The notes under the pieces are model-generated. The model ran no database searches, was not told the origin of the DNA, and saw only the letters and a program-made list of their open reading frames with translations. Of a DNA stretch of 17,718 nucleotides, positions 1 through 7,769 are shown one piece after another. Made by a program: the position numbers and the translations under genes. Position 1 is the first letter of the stretch; every line of letters starts with the position of its first letter. Origin of the DNA: Bacteroidota bacterium (GTDB taxonomy: Bacteria; Bacteroidota; Bacteroidia; Bacteroidales; Prolixibacteraceae); contig JAMDDG010000063.1 in NCBI GenBank assembly GCA_023488865.1, positions 1-17,718 on the forward strand. Direction: 5' to 3'.

Positions 1-60
1 CCTCAGCGAACCTGCTGCGCACAAAATAATTGTTGATAAAATAATCAGGTTCCGTTTCAT
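1..60 (-). CDS. N-terminal fragment of an exported protein (signal peptide only, cut by window edge)
   Basis: Read on the minus strand from the ATG at 58-60, the 20 codons to the window edge stay open and encode a typical Sec signal peptide start: a basic N-terminus (MKRN), a hydrophobic stretch (LIILSTIILCAAG) and then a small/polar region. The start lies only 14 nt beyond the stop codon of the GH28-like gene on the same strand, so it is very likely the next gene of that operon. A cysteine is present at residue 13, but the residues before it do not make a convincing lipobox. The mature protein is outside the window, so no function can be given; another exported glycan-degrading enzyme is the expectation from context only. 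Confidence 0.6.
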   Translation of the reverse strand, partial: MKRNLIILSTIILCAAGSLR

Positions 61-74
61 CGTTAAAGTGGTTT

Positions 75-1526
75 TTATTTAAAAATCAGGTTCCGTACAA
101 ATTCATTCGTTAGTATCCGTGCATCCTGTAGGGTATTTGCCTTCTTCGCTTCAATTTGCAGGTTGTCTATAGTTACATTTTCAATGCAATGCGTGCTGTC
201 AAGCCCTTCAATTACAGAAGGTTTTGGAAACGCAGTGTAAAAAACACAATCCCTTACCAGGATGTTTTTGATCTGCCCCGGCTTGCTCTCTTTATTCCGT
301 TTATTGACCTGAAAGTAAAAGCCCGCCCGTTTGGCATCCGGATAGTTGCGTTCGAAACGGTTATTAATAAAACGGATGTTTTCAAAAACGGCGCCATCTG
401 AATCATAGAGCGCCATGCCACGGTCGCTTTCCAACACGTCGTTGTTCTCAAAAAGGATGTTTCGCATGGACGCTGCCCTGGTTTCAGTACCCACCTTTAA
501 GGATGATTTTTTAGTCAGGAAAACACAGCCGCGAACCGTGATATCGTCCACATCGCCTAAATAATTCCCATAGTTGGTGGTCTTGATGGCTATATTGTCG
601 TCGCCGCAATAGGCGAAGCAATCTTCGATCAGCACTCTTTTTGAAGCATCCGGATCAAATCCATCGGTATTGCTCAACTCCGTGTTGTTCATCAACTTGA
701 CATTCCGGATCAGCACATCCTGACAAAGAAGGATTTGGGTATTCCACGAACCGGGATCCTGAAGCATAACCCCTTCGATGGTCAGATTTTTACTGTTCAC
801 GGCCATGATCAGCCGCATCCGGGCATCATCCCCAAACTTCTCCCGCAACTGAGCGCCGTTGCCGTTAATAGCGCCATATCCTGTGATCTTTACCTGATCG
901 GCATCTTTGATGTAGATGAATTTCCGTGTCGTAACCTTATCATCCGAACTGTATTGGGTTACATTGCTAAGGTCACTTTGCAGCGTAGCCCCGCGAACCA
1001 GATGGATATGGGTATTGCTTTGGGGCCGCAACTGTCCTGCGGTATAGACTCCTTTTGGGAAGAGAAGTGTTTTCCCGCTTAGGGCGGTTTCATCCATCGC
1101 TTTTTGAATCAACGCAGTTTGGGTTTTTTGTCCGCTGTTATCTACACCGTAAATTAGAATGTTCACCGCATCCGCGGGAATTGGCTCCGGAACTTCTGCA
1201 AATACAAAAAACTTCTCCGTATCGTTGATCCTCACCATTACGTAGCCCGGTTTGTCTAAGGTAAAGGTCACCCGGTTGCCTTTTACCTGACAGTTGATGC
1301 CGCGGCTGCGCGGACTGATTTCACAACTCCCGATTGGCTTATTGCTCGTGAGAATCAGCTCTGTCGGTTTTAATAAATCAAAGGAAACATATTGATAATG
1401 GGTGAATACTTTTACCTCAATAGATTTTCCGTTGCCTGTCAGCGAGTAACCCTTCCCCTGATTGTCCTGCCCGAATGCCCAGGTTACCCAAAGCATCGTG
1501 ACTAACATTAAATAGGTTGATCTCAT
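75..1526 (-). CDS. Secreted GH28-like right-handed beta-helix protein (polygalacturonase superfamily)
   Basis: The 483-residue protein begins with a Sec signal peptide (about residues 1-19, ending AFGQ). An N-terminal beta-rich domain follows (about 25-115), then a pectate-lyase-type beta-helix (about 120-480) with repeated short strand/turn rungs such as VLIRNVKL, VLIEDCFA and ILVRDCVF. GH28 hallmarks are visible: N286-T-D288-G and, 21 residues later, the D309-D310 pair in CGDDNIAIK, the same spacing as the three catalytic aspartates of polygalacturonases. The usual GHG histidine motif is not seen; its expected place reads KKSSLKVGTET (339-349). The RIK motif is replaced by R369-G-M-A. The fold and retaining of the Asp triad are clear, but polygalacturonase activity is not: it may act on another glycan. 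It lies downstream of the GH2 gene on the same strand, separated by a 199-nt gap holding a large hairpin. Confidence 0.8.
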   Translation of the reverse strand: MRSTYLMLVTMLWVTWAFGQDNQGKGYSLTGNGKSIEVKVFTHYQYVSFDLLKPTELILTSNKPIGSCEISPRSRGINCQVKGNRVTFTLDKPGYVMVRINDTEKFFVFAEVPEPIPADAVNILIYGVDNSGQKTQTALIQKAMDETALSGKTLLFPKGVYTAGQLRPQSNTHIHLVRGATLQSDLSNVTQYSSDDKVTTRKFIYIKDADQVKITGYGAINGNGAQLREKFGDDARMRLIMAVNSKNLTIEGVMLQDPGSWNTQILLCQDVLIRNVKLMNNTELSNTDGFDPDASKRVLIEDCFAYCGDDNIAIKTTNYGNYLGDVDDITVRGCVFLTKKSSLKVGTETRAASMRNILFENNDVLESDRGMALYDSDGAVFENIRFINNRFERNYPDAKRAGFYFQVNKRNKESKPGQIKNILVRDCVFYTAFPKPSVIEGLDSTHCIENVTIDNLQIEAKKANTLQDARILTNEFVRNLIFK

Positions 1527-1545
1527 ATTTTACTTGAATTTTATA

Positions 1546-1720
1546 CTTAGAAACGTTTAAAAATATATTAATCCGGACTATCTGGTATTTCCTTAGTGAA
1601 ACCTTGGTGTCTTTGAGCCTTAGTGGCTATTTCTTTTCTGCCACAAAGACACTAAAACACCAAGGTTTCACTAAGAGTTTTAATTGATAAAAGAAATTAT
1701 AAAATTTAAACGTTTCTTAG
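1546..1720. repeat. Possible MITE-like element or operator pair framed by inverted AAACGTTTAAA and direct CTTAG
   Basis: AAACGTTTAAA at 1551-1561 is matched by its exact reverse complement TTTAAACGTTT at 1705-1715. Directly outside each arm sits CTTAG (1546-1550 and 1716-1720) in the same orientation, the arrangement expected of an 11-bp terminal inverted repeat with a 5-bp target duplication. The segment fills nearly the whole gap between the GH2 stop and the GH28-like start and contains the hairpin at 1592-1675. The alternative is that the palindrome AAACGTTT is a regulator binding site; one copy is 25 nt upstream of the GH28-like start codon. The arms are short, so chance is not excluded. 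Confidence 0.35.
1592..1675. repeat. Large intergenic hairpin of the CTTAGTG/CTTTGTG repeat type
   Basis: The arms 1592-1610 and 1657-1675 are perfect 19-nt reverse complements (CTTAGTGAAACCTTGGTGT on the left). The stem continues inward imperfectly (1611-1627 with 1640-1656), closing on a loop near TATTTCTTTTCT. Both arms are built from variants of CTTnGTG words. No T-run follows on the minus strand, so it does not look like an intrinsic terminator for the GH2 gene. It could stabilise or process a GH2/GH28-like transcript. Similar wording recurs at 7682-7768 and 8011-8097. Confidence 0.75.
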
Positions 1721-1725
1721 TCTTC

Positions 1726-4700
1726 TTACAAATTTTTATCCGGAAATTTTGCTTTTTTCAACGCCTCAAAGTCCGGGATCAGGATCACACAGCCCGCTTC
1801 TACCGTGAAGGTATCGATCCGTTCTTTGGTCTTCTTGTCACGGATGCTTTTGAAATTGGCATACGGATTAATTTTACAGATCAACTGCAAAGCATTCTTC
1901 AGCTCATCTTTCGACAAGTTCGAAACCTGTGGCACGACCTTGGGCAACAACATTGCCAGATTGGTCTCGTTCAGGTAAGTCACTCCTTTTAAATCGCCCT
2001 TTTCCGCAATCACAACGGCTTGTCCGCCCTGCGGCAGCTGGTCGATCAGTTCGTTCACCGCCATAAAATTCTTGTCTTTGGCATTGACGATGATCATTTT
2101 GGCGAAATAATCGGTCATCTCCTCCTTGTAGGCCTGCGGCAGGTTTTTAGATTGAAGGTTCTTGATAATGGCGCTCGAAACGTTGTACTGCGCTGCGATA
2201 AAATTGTAATCATCGGCAACAATATACCCTGATTCGCCCGTTGCCCGGGCCGTCGCGTTCAATATCTTCTCCAAAGCATCCAAAGCATATTTGAAATCGA
2301 TGCCTTTGCTGTCAATTTTGGGATTTTCTTTCACGACAAAATCATTCAGTAAGGAGCGGAATTGCTTTTGCTGCGCAACCGGGAAACGGAACTCCCCGGC
2401 ATAATTGTTCATCACGACGGGAGCCTTCAGGAAATTTGCCTGGGTGGTGTTGATGGCCACCGCCTCACGGCCTTCGAGTTTCAGAACAGGCTCAGCAATG
2501 CCTTTGACGGGTGCCGGATCCACGTAAGGCACCACCTCTATCTCCGTTGACGCTGATTTCAAACTGGTTGCCTGGACGGTAACCTTCACTTTTCCCGTCT
2601 TCCCAATGGCGCGGATCAGGTTGGTGACCGGAGCATCGATGTACATGGTGCCTTCGTACTCTTCGTTGTTGTCGCGGTTGCTCACGTAAAGGTCGGAACC
2701 GATCAGCCTTGCGGGTCCGGTCAGGTCGAACTTCAAGGTATTGTTGGCGCCATAGACGTGAACTCCGTCTTTGTCAACAATGTCCACTTTGAATTCGATG
2801 ATATTGTCGGATGTCGACATCATCTGCTTTTGCGTCGGGACAATGGTCAGGGCCGCAGGTTCGCCTGCCATCACCACTTTGCTGCTAACTTTCGATTTGT
2901 CTTTCGCGGTAGCGACTGCTTCAACAACCCCTTTCTCAACCAGGATATCTTTAAACGTCACGTTGTAGTTGTTCTCCTTTGCCGGTTTCAGGATACCCTG
3001 ACTCTTTCCGTTGACAAACAGTTCGACCTGGTCACAGTTCGAATCGACCACAAAATCCTTTTTTTGCCCCAGATATTGGGTACGCCAGAAATGGGGATGA
3101 ATAAATACCATCGGCTTTTTGGCAAAATTGGCCTGCCATAGGTAGTAAACATATTTAGGGGTGCGCCAGCTGTCGACCCAGCCTTTCGGGTTCACGTGTT
3201 TGAGCGGAGAACCAACATATTCGCGGTCTGCGCCATGATCGGCATACAGCCAGACGGTGCCGTTGTGGTCTGAAATCACACTTTCGTTGGATTTGGTGTG
3301 CTGCCACTCCTCCGTCCCTGCCCATTGACTATCTTCGGGTTCGAGGTTGCGGTCGTCCTTGTCGTACCAGCCACGGATGGTGCAGCGGAGGAAACTTTCG
3401 ACAGGCATCTCGCTGTCGGTATGCTTGCAGAATTTGGGATTGTAGGATTCGTTGTAGGGTTGCCGGACGGTAATGATGCGGGTAGTGTCTTCCTGCCAGG
3501 CGAAACGCGAATCGCAGGCATGGTCGGTCTCGTTGCCCATGCTCCAAAGGATGATGGAAGGATGGTTGCGGTCGCGCCGGATCATCTCCTTGCAGTTTTG
3601 TTCCTGCACTTTGGGGTCGAACTCCTGGTTCTTAATGTTGGGCAATTCTTCATCGATCGCGATTCCGTTTTGATCCATAAAATAGTAAACCGAAGGATCG
3701 TTGGGATAGTGTACCGTCCGCATATAGTTGATCTCCAACCCCTGTTTCATATCATTCATATCCCGGTAGGCAATCCATTTGGGGAAGGCGGCGCCCAGCC
3801 AGACATACTCTTCGTGCCGGTTAATTCCATGGAGATGGGTTAATTTACCGTTGAGGATCAGCCTGTGGGCAGTATAATCCCAGGCAACCGAACGAATCCC
3901 GAAGGTGCTGTGGTAAGTATCTGCCAAACGGTCCCCGTCATATACTTCGGTGTAAGCATGGTAGATGTATGGAGTTTCGGGTGTCCAAAGTTTGGGATTC
4001 TGAACAGGTTTCGGATTCTGAACAAATTCGGCAATTTCACCGGGTTTGATGGTCTGCGATGTTTCAATCCGGTCGAAAACCTTTCCGTCGGTTGTGGCCA
4101 GCAAAGTTACCAGCCTGACTGTTTTGGGCTGTTGATAGTTATTCTCAACGTAGGTTTTCACATTAACCAGTGCTTGTTTTTCTCTAACCACAGGCGTCGT
4201 GATGAACGTGCCTCCCTCGTGTTTGTACGATCCCTGGTAAGGGACATTCAATTGGTCTTTGATAACCAGGCGCACGTCGCGCACGATGCCGCCATAAACG
4301 ACCCAATTGCCTGCATTCATGGGCGGGATGTTGTATTTATCCTTGAGGGTATTGTTGACAGCAAGGGTAAGCACATTGTCTTCCCCAAATTTCACGGCAT
4401 CCGTGGCATCCATGTAAAAGCTGGTAAACCCTCCCTTGTGATCGCCCAACAACTTCCCGTTCAGGTATATTTTGGAATACTTCTGAACGCCGTCGAACTC
4501 AAAATATATCTTCTTGCCCTGATACGCTTTGCCTATCGTCAGATGTTTGCGGTACCATCCCCAGCCATTCCACCAAAAGGGGTTATCGTTGGCCGCCGCA
4601 TTGCGGATGTAGGGGTGCAGCTCGCGGGTCGTCTCGTAGGTTTGCCAGGTGTGGGGAACAGCGATGACACTCCATTTTGAATCATCAAACGCCGGATTTT

Positions 4701-4863
4701 CATAACCTCCGTTTTCGGCATCCTCTTTGGGAAAATAGTTGAAGGCCCACTGCGTGTTGATATTCTTTTCAATCCGGGTCAATGCAGGAATTCGATAGAA
4801 CCCTTCTGCGCGGATTCCGAATTGCAGAAGCAATAAGGTTAGAATAAAAAGCGTTTTTTTCAT
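1726..4863 (-). CDS. Secreted GH2 beta-galactosidase-type glycosidase with long C-terminal extension
   Basis: This 1045-residue exported enzyme starts with a signal peptide (about 1-19, ending GIRAEG). Domains by sequence: GH2 sugar-binding jelly roll (about 35-200, with W98-WNGWGWY), GH2 immunoglobulin-like domain (about 205-323), and TIM barrel (about 325-590, entered by the typical LNGKLTHLHGINRHE). A bacterial Ig-like domain with the DUF4982-type motif DQVELFVNGKSQG (611-623) and a second C-terminal beta-domain (about 685-775) follow. The acid/base is E445 in MGNET. The nucleophile is less obvious; E518 in AGTEEW is my best candidate. Residues from about 785 to 1045 form a mostly helical tail not expected in a standard GH2. 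The exact substrate (beta-galactoside, glucuronide or other) cannot be read. It is encoded 129 nt downstream of the AraC gene on the same strand. Confidence 0.88.
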   Translation of the reverse strand: MKKTLFILTLLLLQFGIRAEGFYRIPALTRIEKNINTQWAFNYFPKEDAENGGYENPAFDDSKWSVIAVPHTWQTYETTRELHPYIRNAAANDNPFWWNGWGWYRKHLTIGKAYQGKKIYFEFDGVQKYSKIYLNGKLLGDHKGGFTSFYMDATDAVKFGEDNVLTLAVNNTLKDKYNIPPMNAGNWVVYGGIVRDVRLVIKDQLNVPYQGSYKHEGGTFITTPVVREKQALVNVKTYVENNYQQPKTVRLVTLLATTDGKVFDRIETSQTIKPGEIAEFVQNPKPVQNPKLWTPETPYIYHAYTEVYDGDRLADTYHSTFGIRSVAWDYTAHRLILNGKLTHLHGINRHEEYVWLGAAFPKWIAYRDMNDMKQGLEINYMRTVHYPNDPSVYYFMDQNGIAIDEELPNIKNQEFDPKVQEQNCKEMIRRDRNHPSIILWSMGNETDHACDSRFAWQEDTTRIITVRQPYNESYNPKFCKHTDSEMPVESFLRCTIRGWYDKDDRNLEPEDSQWAGTEEWQHTKSNESVISDHNGTVWLYADHGADREYVGSPLKHVNPKGWVDSWRTPKYVYYLWQANFAKKPMVFIHPHFWRTQYLGQKKDFVVDSNCDQVELFVNGKSQGILKPAKENNYNVTFKDILVEKGVVEAVATAKDKSKVSSKVVMAGEPAALTIVPTQKQMMSTSDNIIEFKVDIVDKDGVHVYGANNTLKFDLTGPARLIGSDLYVSNRDNNEEYEGTMYIDAPVTNLIRAIGKTGKVKVTVQATSLKSASTEIEVVPYVDPAPVKGIAEPVLKLEGREAVAINTTQANFLKAPVVMNNYAGEFRFPVAQQKQFRSLLNDFVVKENPKIDSKGIDFKYALDALEKILNATARATGESGYIVADDYNFIAAQYNVSSAIIKNLQSKNLPQAYKEEMTDYFAKMIIVNAKDKNFMAVNELIDQLPQGGQAVVIAEKGDLKGVTYLNETNLAMLLPKVVPQVSNLSKDELKNALQLICKINPYANFKSIRDKKTKERIDTFTVEAGCVILIPDFEALKKAKFPDKNL

Positions 4864-4897
4864 CGTTTGGTAGTTTGTTGAAATTGATTGTTACCGG

Positions 4898-4905
4898 CAA
4901 ATCTA
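4898..4905 (-). promoter_or_regulatory. Candidate -7 element (TAGATTTG) for the GH2 gene
   Basis: On the minus strand TAGATTTG matches the Bacteroidota -7 consensus TAnnTTTG and sits 34 nt before the GH2 start codon. A degenerate -33 element (TTTC, at 4929-4932) lies slightly farther away than the usual spacing. A second match, TATATTTG, lies at 4973-4980 on the same strand and would give a leader of about 100 nt. Neither has a clear TTTG -33 box. The GH2 gene may therefore be transcribed separately from the AraC gene, but this rests on short motifs. Confidence 0.3.
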
Positions 4906-4992
4906 TTTTCAAAGCATGTTTAGTCTTCGAAAGTGTCTCGTGAATAGATAATCTCAATCAATAAGCATGCTCCAAATATATAAAAACTGAAG

Positions 4993-5862
4993 CTACCTTT
5001 TCCGGTATTCCCGCGGGGACATATTCATCACCTTTCCAAACTGGCGTGAAAAATAGAATTGGTCATCGAAACCCATTTCGCGTGACACCTCGGCAACACT
5101 CCAGTCTGTATTGTCGAGCAGGCGGCAGGCATGCTGGATTTTTAACTGGATGAAATAATCAATAGGCGAGTGACCGGTCCGGTTCGCGAATAACCTCGAG
5201 AAATGCGATGCTGATAAATTCACTTCGGCAGCCAGTTCTTCCAGCTTTAATTTCCGGTTCAGGTTATCAAGCATAAAATTAATACATTGTCCAATCGGGT
5301 CTTTTCCCCTGCTTTCATTGATCAAACGAAACTGTCCGAGATGGGTAAACGAGGCCAATAAATGGCCCAGACAAAGGTTGGCGTATTCCATTGTTTCGAT
5401 ACTGTAACCACGGTCAAGGTTTTTGAAGATTTCGCTAAAAAGTTCCAGCCGTTCATTAATCCGTGAGTTTTTGCCTCTTTCAATCGGGATTGGCTGACAA
5501 GCCAGACTTGAAAATAAACCGGATTTTGAACCCGTGAAATGGATCCAGTAGATTGACCAGGGGTTTTGATCGTCAGCATAATAGGCATGTGGCATATTAG
5601 AGGGGATGAAAAAGAAGTGGTCCGGAGGAATTTCATAACTCGTATGGCCAATTTTAATTAGCCCTTTACCCCCTATGTTGTAGATAAGAATTACCTGGGG
5701 CACCCCTTTCTTCCTTTCACGGAAATGGTACCTGGCTTGCGGGTAATAGCCGATGTCGGTAAAATAAAGATCCGCAATAAGCGGATTACGGCTAACCAGC
5801 TCCAGAATTTTCGCAGGCACTACATAACTCAGTTGACCGGGGAAACCATCCTGCTTTTTCAT
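4993..5862 (-). CDS. AraC-family transcriptional regulator (cupin sensor plus double HTH)
   Basis: The 289-residue protein has the classical one-component AraC layout. The N-terminal cupin-like arm and barrel (about 10-165) includes GKGLIKIGHTSYEIPPDHFFFIPSNMPHAYYAD, a typical sugar-sensing AraC-binding domain. The C-terminal region carries two helix-turn-helices: LEELAAEVNLSASHFSRLFANRTG (207-230) and the second around VAEVSREMGFDDQFYFSRQF (256-275), finishing with the family signature MSPREYRK. No membrane segment is present, so it should act in the cytoplasm and sense an imported mono- or oligosaccharide, unlike the hybrid two-component sensors of many Bacteroidota glycan loci. It is divergent from the sugar permease across a 232-nt gap and upstream of the GH2 gene, the position of a local regulator. 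Its ligand is unknown. Confidence 0.93.
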   Translation of the reverse strand: MKKQDGFPGQLSYVVPAKILELVSRNPLIADLYFTDIGYYPQARYHFRERKKGVPQVILIYNIGGKGLIKIGHTSYEIPPDHFFFIPSNMPHAYYADDQNPWSIYWIHFTGSKSGLFSSLACQPIPIERGKNSRINERLELFSEIFKNLDRGYSIETMEYANLCLGHLLASFTHLGQFRLINESRGKDPIGQCINFMLDNLNRKLKLEELAAEVNLSASHFSRLFANRTGHSPIDYFIQLKIQHACRLLDNTDWSVAEVSREMGFDDQFYFSRQFGKVMNMSPREYRKR

Positions 5863-6094
5863 ATTTTATCGGGTCAAATAAATAGTATTGTTAATATTCC
5901 TAAGGTTGAAATCAAATGGAAAAGTATAAAATAATTTGAAATAAGCTCATAACTAAAACAAATTGCCTCAACTTCAACGTAAATATCAAAAATTTCCCGT
6001 TTACAGAAAAGATCAGATTATCCATATTTTCATTTAATTATTCATTTTCAGCAGGACTATTTCTATGTACTTTTGAAAAAACTAAATCAAAACG
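5863..6094. promoter_or_regulatory. Divergent AT-rich promoter region between the AraC gene and the MFS permease
   Basis: This 232-nt non-coding region separates two divergent genes and must hold both promoters. The permease side has a good -7 element at 6068-6075. On the regulator side the best candidate is TACTTTTC (5919-5926 on the minus strand), one mismatch from TAnnTTTG. A 6-bp inverted pair GTTGAA/TTCAAC (5905-5910 and 5973-5978) and repeated TTTTCA words (6028-6049) are possible but weak operator sites for the neighbouring AraC protein. Confidence 0.5.
6068..6075 (+). promoter_or_regulatory. Candidate -7 element (TACTTTTG) for the sugar permease
   Basis: TACTTTTG is an exact match to TAnnTTTG and lies 19 nt before the permease ATG. 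About 19 nt upstream is a T-rich TTTT (6045-6048) in place of the TTTG -33 box. The predicted leader would be very short. The same nonamer TACTTTTGA occurs before the GH172 gene. Confidence 0.45.
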
Positions 6095-7480
6095 ATGCAG
6101 AATCAAATCAATTTTAACAAAAGGTTTATCCTGGGTATTACCCTTGTTTCTGCCATGGGAGGATTGCTGTTCGGTTACGACTGGGTGGTGATCGGTGGCG
6201 CCAAACCTTTTTACGAGCGTTTTTTTGACATCACCTCTTCGCCTTACCTGCAAGGCTGGGCCATGAGCAGCGCCCTGATCGGCTGTCTCGTCGGGGCCAT
6301 GGCTTCCGGCTACCTGACCGACCATTTCGGGCGCAAGCGGCCTTTGATAGGCGCCGCAGCCCTGTTTACGATTGCCGCCATTGGGACCGGCGCCGTTGAT
6401 CAATTTACCCCGTTTATAATTTACCGGCTTATCGGCGGTGTCGGGATCGGCCTGGCCTCCGCCATTTCCCCGATGTATATTGCCGAAATATCCCCTGCAC
6501 CGCTGCGCGGACGGCTGGTTTCCGTGAACCAACTTACCATCGTGATCGGCATCCTGGCAGCCCAGATCATCAATTACCTGATTGCTGAAAAGGTACCGGA
6601 AGGGGCTACCGACCAAATCATCCTGCAATCGTGGAACGGCCAGATGGGCTGGCGCTGGATGTTCTGGGCCGGGGCAGCGCCGGCATCGTTGTTCTTCCTC
6701 CTGTCATTTTTAATTCCTGAAAGTCCGCGCTTTTTGGGTAAATCCGGGAAATGGGATGCCGCATTGCACATCCTTGACCGGATTGGGGGCCGTGAATATG
6801 CCATTCGGGAAAAAAACAGCATTGCAGAAACCTTGAACGGCACCCCACAGAAAGTGGAATGGAAGATGCTAACCAGCAAAAAAATAAAGCCGCTGTTGAT
6901 TTTGGGAATTGTGTTGGCAGTTTTCCAGCAATGGTGCGGTATCAACGTGATTTTCAATTATGCGGAAGAAATTTTCACCTCCGCAGGTTATTCTGTCAAT
7001 GACATGCTTTTCAATATTGTGATCACCGGAACGGTAAACTTGGTTTTCACCCTCCTGGCCATGCGGATGGTCGACAGCTGGGGCCGTCGCAAACTGATGC
7101 TTCTGGGTTCTGTCGGGTTGGCAGTTATTTATTTCATGCTCGGAACCAGTTATTTTTTCGAGTTGAAAGGGCTGGCCATTTTAGTGCTGGTGATGATTGC
7201 CATCGCTACCTATGCCATGACGCTCGCCCCGGTTACCTGGGTCGTGCTTTCTGAAATCTTCCCGAACAGCATCCGTGGCGCGGCCATGGCCATTGCCACC
7301 ACTGCCCTCTGGATCGCCTGCTTCGTACTCACCTATACTTTCCCGGTACTGAATAAACTGCTGAATGCAAGCGGCACCTTCTGGTTGTATGGCTTCATCT
7401 GCTTATCAGGATTCCTGTTTATCCTGAAAAAATTGCCGGAAACCAAAGGGAAATCGCTCGAAGAGATAGAAATGATGTAG
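6095..7480 (+). CDS. MFS sugar porter (XylE-like, sugar:H+ symport type)
   Basis: The 461-residue integral membrane protein carries the sugar-porter signature set: GGLLFGYD (22-29) in TM1, DHFGRKRP (76-83) in the loop after TM2, a PMYIAEISPAPLRGR segment (126-140), PESPRFL (208-214) before the central cytoplasmic loop, QQWCGIN (278-284) in TM7, DSWGRRKL (327-334), and the closing LPETKGKSLEEIE (447-459). The QQ..GxN motif corresponds to sugar-contacting residues in XylE, so uptake of a hexose or pentose across the inner membrane is expected; the precise sugar is not readable. The length is normal for the family. It is the first gene of the plus-strand arm, divergent from the AraC regulator. 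Its last 13 codons and stop lie in a 329-bp segment that is tandemly repeated downstream; the gene itself is intact. Confidence 0.93.
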   Translation: MQNQINFNKRFILGITLVSAMGGLLFGYDWVVIGGAKPFYERFFDITSSPYLQGWAMSSALIGCLVGAMASGYLTDHFGRKRPLIGAAALFTIAAIGTGAVDQFTPFIIYRLIGGVGIGLASAISPMYIAEISPAPLRGRLVSVNQLTIVIGILAAQIINYLIAEKVPEGATDQIILQSWNGQMGWRWMFWAGAAPASLFFLLSFLIPESPRFLGKSGKWDAALHILDRIGGREYAIREKNSIAETLNGTPQKVEWKMLTSKKIKPLLILGIVLAVFQQWCGINVIFNYAEEIFTSAGYSVNDMLFNIVITGTVNLVFTLLAMRMVDSWGRRKLMLLGSVGLAVIYFMLGTSYFFELKGLAILVLVMIAIATYAMTLAPVTWVVLSEIFPNSIRGAAMAIATTALWIACFVLTYTFPVLNKLLNASGTFWLYGFICLSGFLFILKKLPETKGKSLEEIEMM

Positions 7481-7602
7481 CAACCCTACCGGGAAGCTCC
7501 CGATGATACTGGTGGTTCAAACACCAACCTATTATAATATATCGGTATTCTTTTGTTATTCATTAATAATCAGTCAATTACATAATAATTTCTATTCCCA
7601 TT

Positions 7603-7610
7603 TATTTTTG
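7603..7610 (+). promoter_or_regulatory. Candidate -7 element (TATTTTTG) in the duplicated leader, copy 1
   Basis: TATTTTTG matches TAnnTTTG, with an identical second copy at 7932-7939. No good TTTG -33 box sits at the right distance. If used, transcription of the GH2 operon would start about 590 nt (copy 1) or 260 nt (copy 2) upstream of its ATG and run through one or two hairpins. Confidence 0.2.
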
Positions 7611-7681
7611 TATTTCTATGTATTTCAACTCATATAGTATTTTAATGAATCATAAGTTAATGTCGTATAGTTAACGGAATT

Positions 7682-7768
7682 CTTCGTGCTTCCTTTGTGG
7701 TGTCCGTTGTGACCTTCGTAGTTAAGCATTTAAATTTCACCACAATGGGCTCAAAGGTTCTCACGAAG
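7682..7768. repeat. Imperfect hairpin of the CTTCGTG/CTTTGTG intergenic repeat type, copy 1
   Basis: Outer arms CTTCGTG (7682-7688) and CACGAAG (7762-7768) are followed inward by CCTTTG (7692-7697) pairing with CAAAGG (7752-7757), and TTGTGGTG (7695-7702) can alternatively pair with CACCACAA (7738-7745). The centre contains the palindrome ATTTAAAT (7728-7735). The word composition resembles the hairpin at 1592-1675, suggesting one dispersed repeat family. Confidence 0.6.
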
Positions 7769-7769
7769 G

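Larger units (their letters stand above)
7441..7769. repeat. Tandem duplication, copy 1 (329 bp)
   Basis: This copy begins at AACCAAAGGG inside the permease 3' end, includes its last 13 codons and stop, and runs through the intergenic leader to the end of a CTTCGTG-type hairpin. By eye it is identical to copy 2, with no mismatch found over 329 nt. The word AACCAAAGGG occurs at the start of copy 1 (7441), the junction (7770) and after copy 2 (8099), the expected footprint of duplication between 10-bp microhomologies. Confidence 0.95.

Noticed and set aside
1592..1675. Intrinsic terminator for the GH2 gene
   Set aside because: The hairpin is strong but no T-run follows it on the minus strand, so it is listed as a repeat instead.
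3865..4680. Open 271-codon plus-strand frame opposite the GH2 gene, and a similar 181-codon frame at 3298-3843
   Set aside because: Antisense to a GH2 gene with clear domains and motifs; the translations show no recognisable domain and low-complexity composition expected of a shadow frame.
6038..6628. Open 196-codon minus-strand frame over the permease start
   Set aside because: Antisense to conserved MFS motifs; Gly/Arg/Gln-rich translation without family features.
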